Shown piece by piece: positions 59,966-64,000 of a stretch of DNA of 64,000 nucleotides (its first letter is position 1; each line of letters begins with the position of its first letter). The notes under the pieces were generated by a model that saw nothing but the letters and a program-made list of their open reading frames with translations, ran no database searches and was not told where the DNA came from. The stretch is from positions 29,916,986-29,980,985 of the forward strand of contig NC_135355.1 of the NCBI RefSeq assembly GCF_051622035.1, written 5' to 3'. Both the position numbers and the translations under genes were made by a program. The DNA is from Arctopsyche grandis. Taxonomy: Eukaryota; Arthropoda; Insecta; Trichoptera; Hydropsychidae.

Positions 59966-61201
59966 TTTTTTGATTTTTAAATGCTTTTTATTATTACGAA
60001 ATTATGTTCACAATACATCTTATATCTATTTTAATAGCTACTGATCTACTGATCATTTTCTATTTTACAATTTTAATTTAATTTGGTTAGTAATCACAGT
60101 ATTATATTATTCTAATGTTAATCTAAAGCATAATAGGAAAAAGAGCTCAAAAACCTATTTACAATCCTTATAAATGTTCATAATACATCTAATACATAAT
60201 ATTAATTAAAGACTATCTAAAGTCAATGACCTAAAGCAGATTGTGTTTAGGTAATCTGTGTTTATACCTGAAGGGTATAGACATTTTGTTGTAATCACCG
60301 AGACTCTTCACAAGTGTGTTAGTATGGTTATTAGTGATTCTTTCATAGAATCTACTGGTTAGTTTGTTAGTAATGTCTGTAACAAACGGAATATTATATA
60401 TAGCATGCAGTTTTTTCAGGTTAGTATATATGGGTGTATTATAAATTATTTTAAGGGATTTATTTTGTATTACTTGGAGCTTGGAAAGGTTAGTATTCGA
60501 GGCGTTATTCCATACAGGTGAAGCATAGGTTAATAATGGTAATATGAGCGCGCGATATAATTTTATTTTATTTAGCGTTGATAAAGAACTATGGCGATTA
60601 AATATTGGATATATTGAGGATATACCCCGCATCGCCTTGCATTTCGCTGCCTCAATGTGAGGTGCCCATCTCATTCTTTTATCAAACGTTACTCCTAAAT
60701 ATTTTATTACTGACTGCCATTTCAGACTTTCTCCAGAGGGGATTTTCAGATCTGAACTTGGCTTATGTTTTCTAACACTAAAGAATATGGCGTCTGTTTT
60801 GGTTTGATTAATTTGAATTTTCCACTTAGTGAAGTGTTCAGTCATTGTTTTAATTGCAAATTCAAGATTTTTAAGAATAGTGTCTGGTTTTTTGCTACTT
60901 GTGAAGCAAGCTGTATCATCTGCATATAGGGCTATGTGACAGTTTTTTGGAATAGGTATGTCATTTATATATATGGAGAACAAGAGTGGGCCAAGCAAGC
61001 TCCCCTGCGGAACGCCAGCTGCGATTATTTTTGGAGACGATAATTCATTATTTACGCTAACCACTAGCTTTCTACGAGTTAAGTACGATTTGATGATTAG
61101 AATTAGGTAGTTTGGTATTTTGTTAATAAGGAGCTTATGAATGAGTCCATCGTGCCAAACCGTGTCGAAGGCCTTTTCTATGTCGAGACATACCATTCCG
61201 G
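59966..61201 (-). mobile_element. 5'-truncated Jockey-like LINE with 14-bp TSD
   Basis: Flanked by TATCTTCAATATAT at 59952-59965 and 61202-61215. It encodes the second half of a non-LTR reverse transcriptase and the element's 3' end. The 3' 410 bp are nearly identical to the copy at 57655-58063. Confidence 0.88.
60231..61201 (-). pseudogene. Non-LTR reverse transcriptase fragment (Jockey-like)
   Basis: The frame contains CLDIEKAFDTVWHDGL (palm start), GVPQGSLLGPLLFSIYINDI, the catalytic YADDTA box, a thumb region KYLGVTFDKRMRWAPHI, and a C-terminal tail ending LPKHNLL. The fingers part of the RT and any endonuclease are missing through 5' truncation. The frame stays open past the insertion point to 61331 and a little beyond, but those upstream codons belong to older target DNA, so a translated fusion would be accidental. 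Although the RT frame is uninterrupted, the element is not autonomous. Confidence 0.85.
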
Positions 61202-61215
61202 TATCTTCAATATAT

Positions 61216-61785
61216 GATTTAGGCTTATCCTCCCGTTCTTTAGACACATTGCGAGGCGAGACCAGGACATCCTGGAAAATTTGGTCGTTCTGGGAAGCGC
61301 TTGTCGCTGGGTCCGGCGTACTCCCATCCAAAACTATACATTGTGAAAGATCGTGTCGGTCGTTCAGGTCATAGAATCCATGCGACCAGACCCAACGGCT
61401 TCAACTGATATCAACCGTCGTCGGACTTTATTACCCGAGAGACCGACATGTTGCAGGGTGCGGCCCCGATAAAATGTGACCCCATACAATGTGTATGGGA
61501 TCGGTCATTTTGCAACTTGAGAACGACACTTCCACGGACACGTTGCGTCAACCAAGTTGTTCGCGAGTTGAGCGGTGCAACTTTGTTGGCCGACTAGTTG
61601 CGCGACACGAAAAAATGTATGGAAATGTGTGCAACAAACAAGTTGACGGGTGTATCATGTCCCATCTACCTGCATGCATTGGTATGGTCGCCCTCAACCA
61701 AGTCGCTCGCAAGTCGCACGGTGCAGTCCGGCCCTTAGACATGAAGAAAGCGACCGGAAAGATATTCTAGATTGGGTGATAGACC
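61216..61785. other. Target DNA of the LINE insertion and repeat-like sequence
   Basis: Open minus-strand codons at 61216-61370 (DGSTPDPATSASQNDQIFQD) resemble no family I know. The stretch 61540-61745 carries paired CAACCAAGT(T/C)G-type motifs suggestive of an inverted-repeat element, without clear ends. Confidence 0.35.
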
Positions 61786-61793
61786 ATTTAGTG

Positions 61794-62652
61794 CAGTGTT
61801 TCTCAACATGGGGGCAATTTGAGTGTTTGCATGGGGGCAATTTGAGTGTGGGGGAGGGGAGAAAATCATTTATATTTCTTACATAATTTTTTTTGTTAAG
61901 AATTCCATTTGCTGAAATTAATTTTTGTTATTTCAATTGAGAAATTTGAAAAATGATCAACAATAAATTCATTGTTGTCTGCACGAAATGCTAGCAAAAA
62001 TTGTACTCTTTAATTTAGTTATTATCTCTTATCATAAGTAAATCTGGAAAAAATCTTAATACAGGGGAGGATTTACTTAAACCAGCTATGAAAGTACAAT
62101 GTTAACAAAAACATGTATTTATTTGTACATAGTTTTAGATCATTGTGACTTACAGGAAGAGCCTAATGCGCCACAATGGTCTATATAAGGAAACAAGAAA
62201 TACAATACAAATAAAAATACATTATAATAAAATGAAAAAAACAAAAGCAAAAAAAATTGATTAAAAAACAAAAGAAAATTAATGCATAAAAATGAACAAA
62301 AAATAAATAGAGAGTAAAAAATATCAAAATAAACAGAATATATAGTAGGGGATATATAGATATAGGTATACCATACAAACATTTACATATACATATACCT
62401 AATGTAAATTTTTCTCAAAAAAGTTCTCTAAATAAATGATAAGGATGTCAAAGAAATGGAATATTGGTAATAGATGAGATGAGTAATGATGTAGAAACAC
62501 AACAAATCTAAAAACTGAAAACAACAAAATTCTCAATACAGGGATGAATCCATTATAAGAGGCAGTGACTTACGGCCTTCATTTACATATTATTAAAATT
62601 TAGTTAGCTATATAATTATAGGGCATGGAATAAAAAATATTGGAGAACACTG
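61794..62652. mobile_element. hAT-type element (859 bp), perfect 8-bp TSD
   Basis: Ends CAGTGTTTCTCAACATGG and (inverted) CAGTGTTCTCCAATATT, flanked by ATTTAGTG at 61786-61793 and 62653-62660, which fits nnnTAnnn. A short GGGGGCAATTTGAGTGT duplication is just inside the left end. No transposase motif; the interior is A-rich. Confidence 0.88.
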
Positions 62653-62660
62653 ATTTAGTG

Positions 62661-63769
62661 TGAATGCAATTGATACTAATATTGAACTGAAAAAAAGTAT
62701 TATATGTACATATGTATATGTATATCTGCAAAGTTATATAAGAGCTCAAGTTATGTAGATTTAAACTACGTTTGTATTCAAAAGAATTATTTTATTTCTG
62801 GAAATTATGCAATACTTTTAATCGATTACTTTTTTATAAGATGAAGAAAAATTGTAAGTATTTCAATTTTTAATTAGATCTCAGTATTATCGAACGTGGA
62901 AGTAGCGAGAAAATGTCAATGTTTTCCAAGTAGAAAGTAGAAATGATTGATGTTGGCATATTACCAAGATAATAACATACAATTTAATAGTATGGCAGAT
63001 TTACGACAAAGCTTCTAAAATCCCAATAGGAAATAAATCTACTTGTATATGTATAATATAAAACATTCGATTGAAAACGAAGTGGTAGTGTGTACATAAC
63101 ACAGGTAGCCTGTGATCGATATCTTTAAATTGCGGCACACAAGAGCAAATTGGTACCTTTTTACCAAAACAACAACAACACCGAAAAGAAGCGAGGGTCT
63201 AGTACAGTCGTTTCTTTCGTTTTAGATTGTAAATCGGAATCAATAGATGCTGTCTAAACTACGCACGCTCCGGGCAATATATCTACATATGTATATATGT
63301 ATGTATGTACGTACTAGTCTATAATATTAAGTACACCTCTCGCTATCATAGAACTGTACACATATTTCAAAGAATGCGTACTCTAATCTATGTCGATCGA
63401 TATATGTAGTAAAAGTAAATTGCAAAGGTCACAATCGCGAGGAAAAGAAAAAAAATGTCAAATAGCAATCATTGCCAACTTGTCAATGTAATTTCCCAGA
63501 ACTTTGTAGGAGGCAAATATTTTTTTATTCTGTAGGGTGTTTTGAAAATGAACTTTGATAGGACACCTTACGGTGTGCAATTAAAATGTTATAAACAAAC
63601 CTCGGATAGTCGTCGGGGCAATTAACAATAGACCGTTCCATCAGTGTACAAAGCAAGAGCAAAAAAACTTATCTACGATATTAACTACAGAAAAAACCCT
63701 AGCTTAAAGACGCAGATACACAGATAAGTACGTGGCACGTGTTTTATTTAAATAATTTTGCTCATGTAA
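62661..63769. other. Gene-less interval
   Basis: AT-rich with ACATATGTATATATGTATG-type microsatellite near 63285. No exon or transposon terminus was recognised. Confidence 0.4.
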
Positions 63770-63965
63770 AAATACCGCTAGCACGCCTGATCTATAATAT
63801 AGGACCCAGGCCAAAAATCCTTGTATTGACAGTGATCGACAACGCAATTCCCATTTTTGAATAAATGTAGACGAAACTTCGAAAAATGTGGTGTTAAGCA
63901 TGCTTTGTCACCACAGAAGAACGCGTCCGTGCCGTACGATTCAGTGTGTTTGCGCCTTAAGTCAG
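63770..63965. repeat. Dispersed repeat family D, copy 4 (inverted)
   Basis: It carries CCTTGTATTGACAGTGATCG and CAATTCCCATTTTTGAATAA, then CCGTACGATTCAGTGTGTTT, inverse of copy 1 (CACTGAATCGTACG near 49003). Confidence 0.65.
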
Positions 63966-64000
63966 TTATACATATTATGTTAAAAATTTTCAATCTAAAC

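Noticed and set aside
62140-62382. Phe/Tyr-rich hydrophobic frame suggesting a membrane protein
   Set aside because: Product of A-rich sequence inside the hAT element at 61794-62652; no domain or start context.

Overview
This is nuclear DNA from an insect, probably a non-drosophilid holometabolan. It is AT-rich, with compact GT-AG introns, several ZAD-type C2H2 zinc-finger genes, a THAP domain, and a two-pore channel gene, a family I recall as missing from Drosophila. Palindromic ACATATGT microsatellites and hAT, TTAA-target, LINE, SINE and LTR debris fill the non-coding part. I cannot name the species. There is no prokaryotic operon, CRISPR array or tRNA gene.

Layout. 1-14 kb is a transcription-factor cluster: a THAP-ZAD fusion (minus, runs off or ends at the left edge), a ZAD protein with 15 C2H2 fingers (minus, 4332-6338), a single-exon ZAD protein with 11 fingers (plus, 8541-9821) and a six-exon ZAD protein with 9 fingers (minus, 10191-13813) whose fourth intron holds a 1.05-kb fold-back element. 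16.8-21.7 kb holds two convergent housekeeping genes that I rebuilt exon by exon: Sap30/SAP30L (Sin3-HDAC corepressor, 206 aa) and EXOSC9/RRP45 (RNA exosome ring, 446 aa). 24.2-34.9 kb holds a complete TPC1 endolysosomal cation channel on the plus strand (14 shared exons plus two alternative first exons, 836 or 799 aa). From 34.9 to 64 kb I find no intact gene. That part is layered mobile-element sequence: many short hAT-type elements with 8-bp target duplications (two of them with empty sites visible elsewhere in the window), two solo LTRs, two copies of one 5'-truncated LINE, and a tRNA-derived SINE cut in two by a MITE.

The genes do not form one pathway. The ZAD and THAP proteins are DNA-binding regulators, Sap30 belongs to a chromatin corepressor, EXOSC9 to RNA decay, and TPC1 to endolysosomal ion transport. 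I see no convincing new multi-gene system. The most useful observations are the THAP-ZAD fusion, the TPC1 double first exon, the 80-aa ORF inside a hAT element, and the mobile-element nesting and empty sites. Splice junctions were read by eye from GT/AG signals, phase and family alignment from memory; no search or RNA evidence was available.
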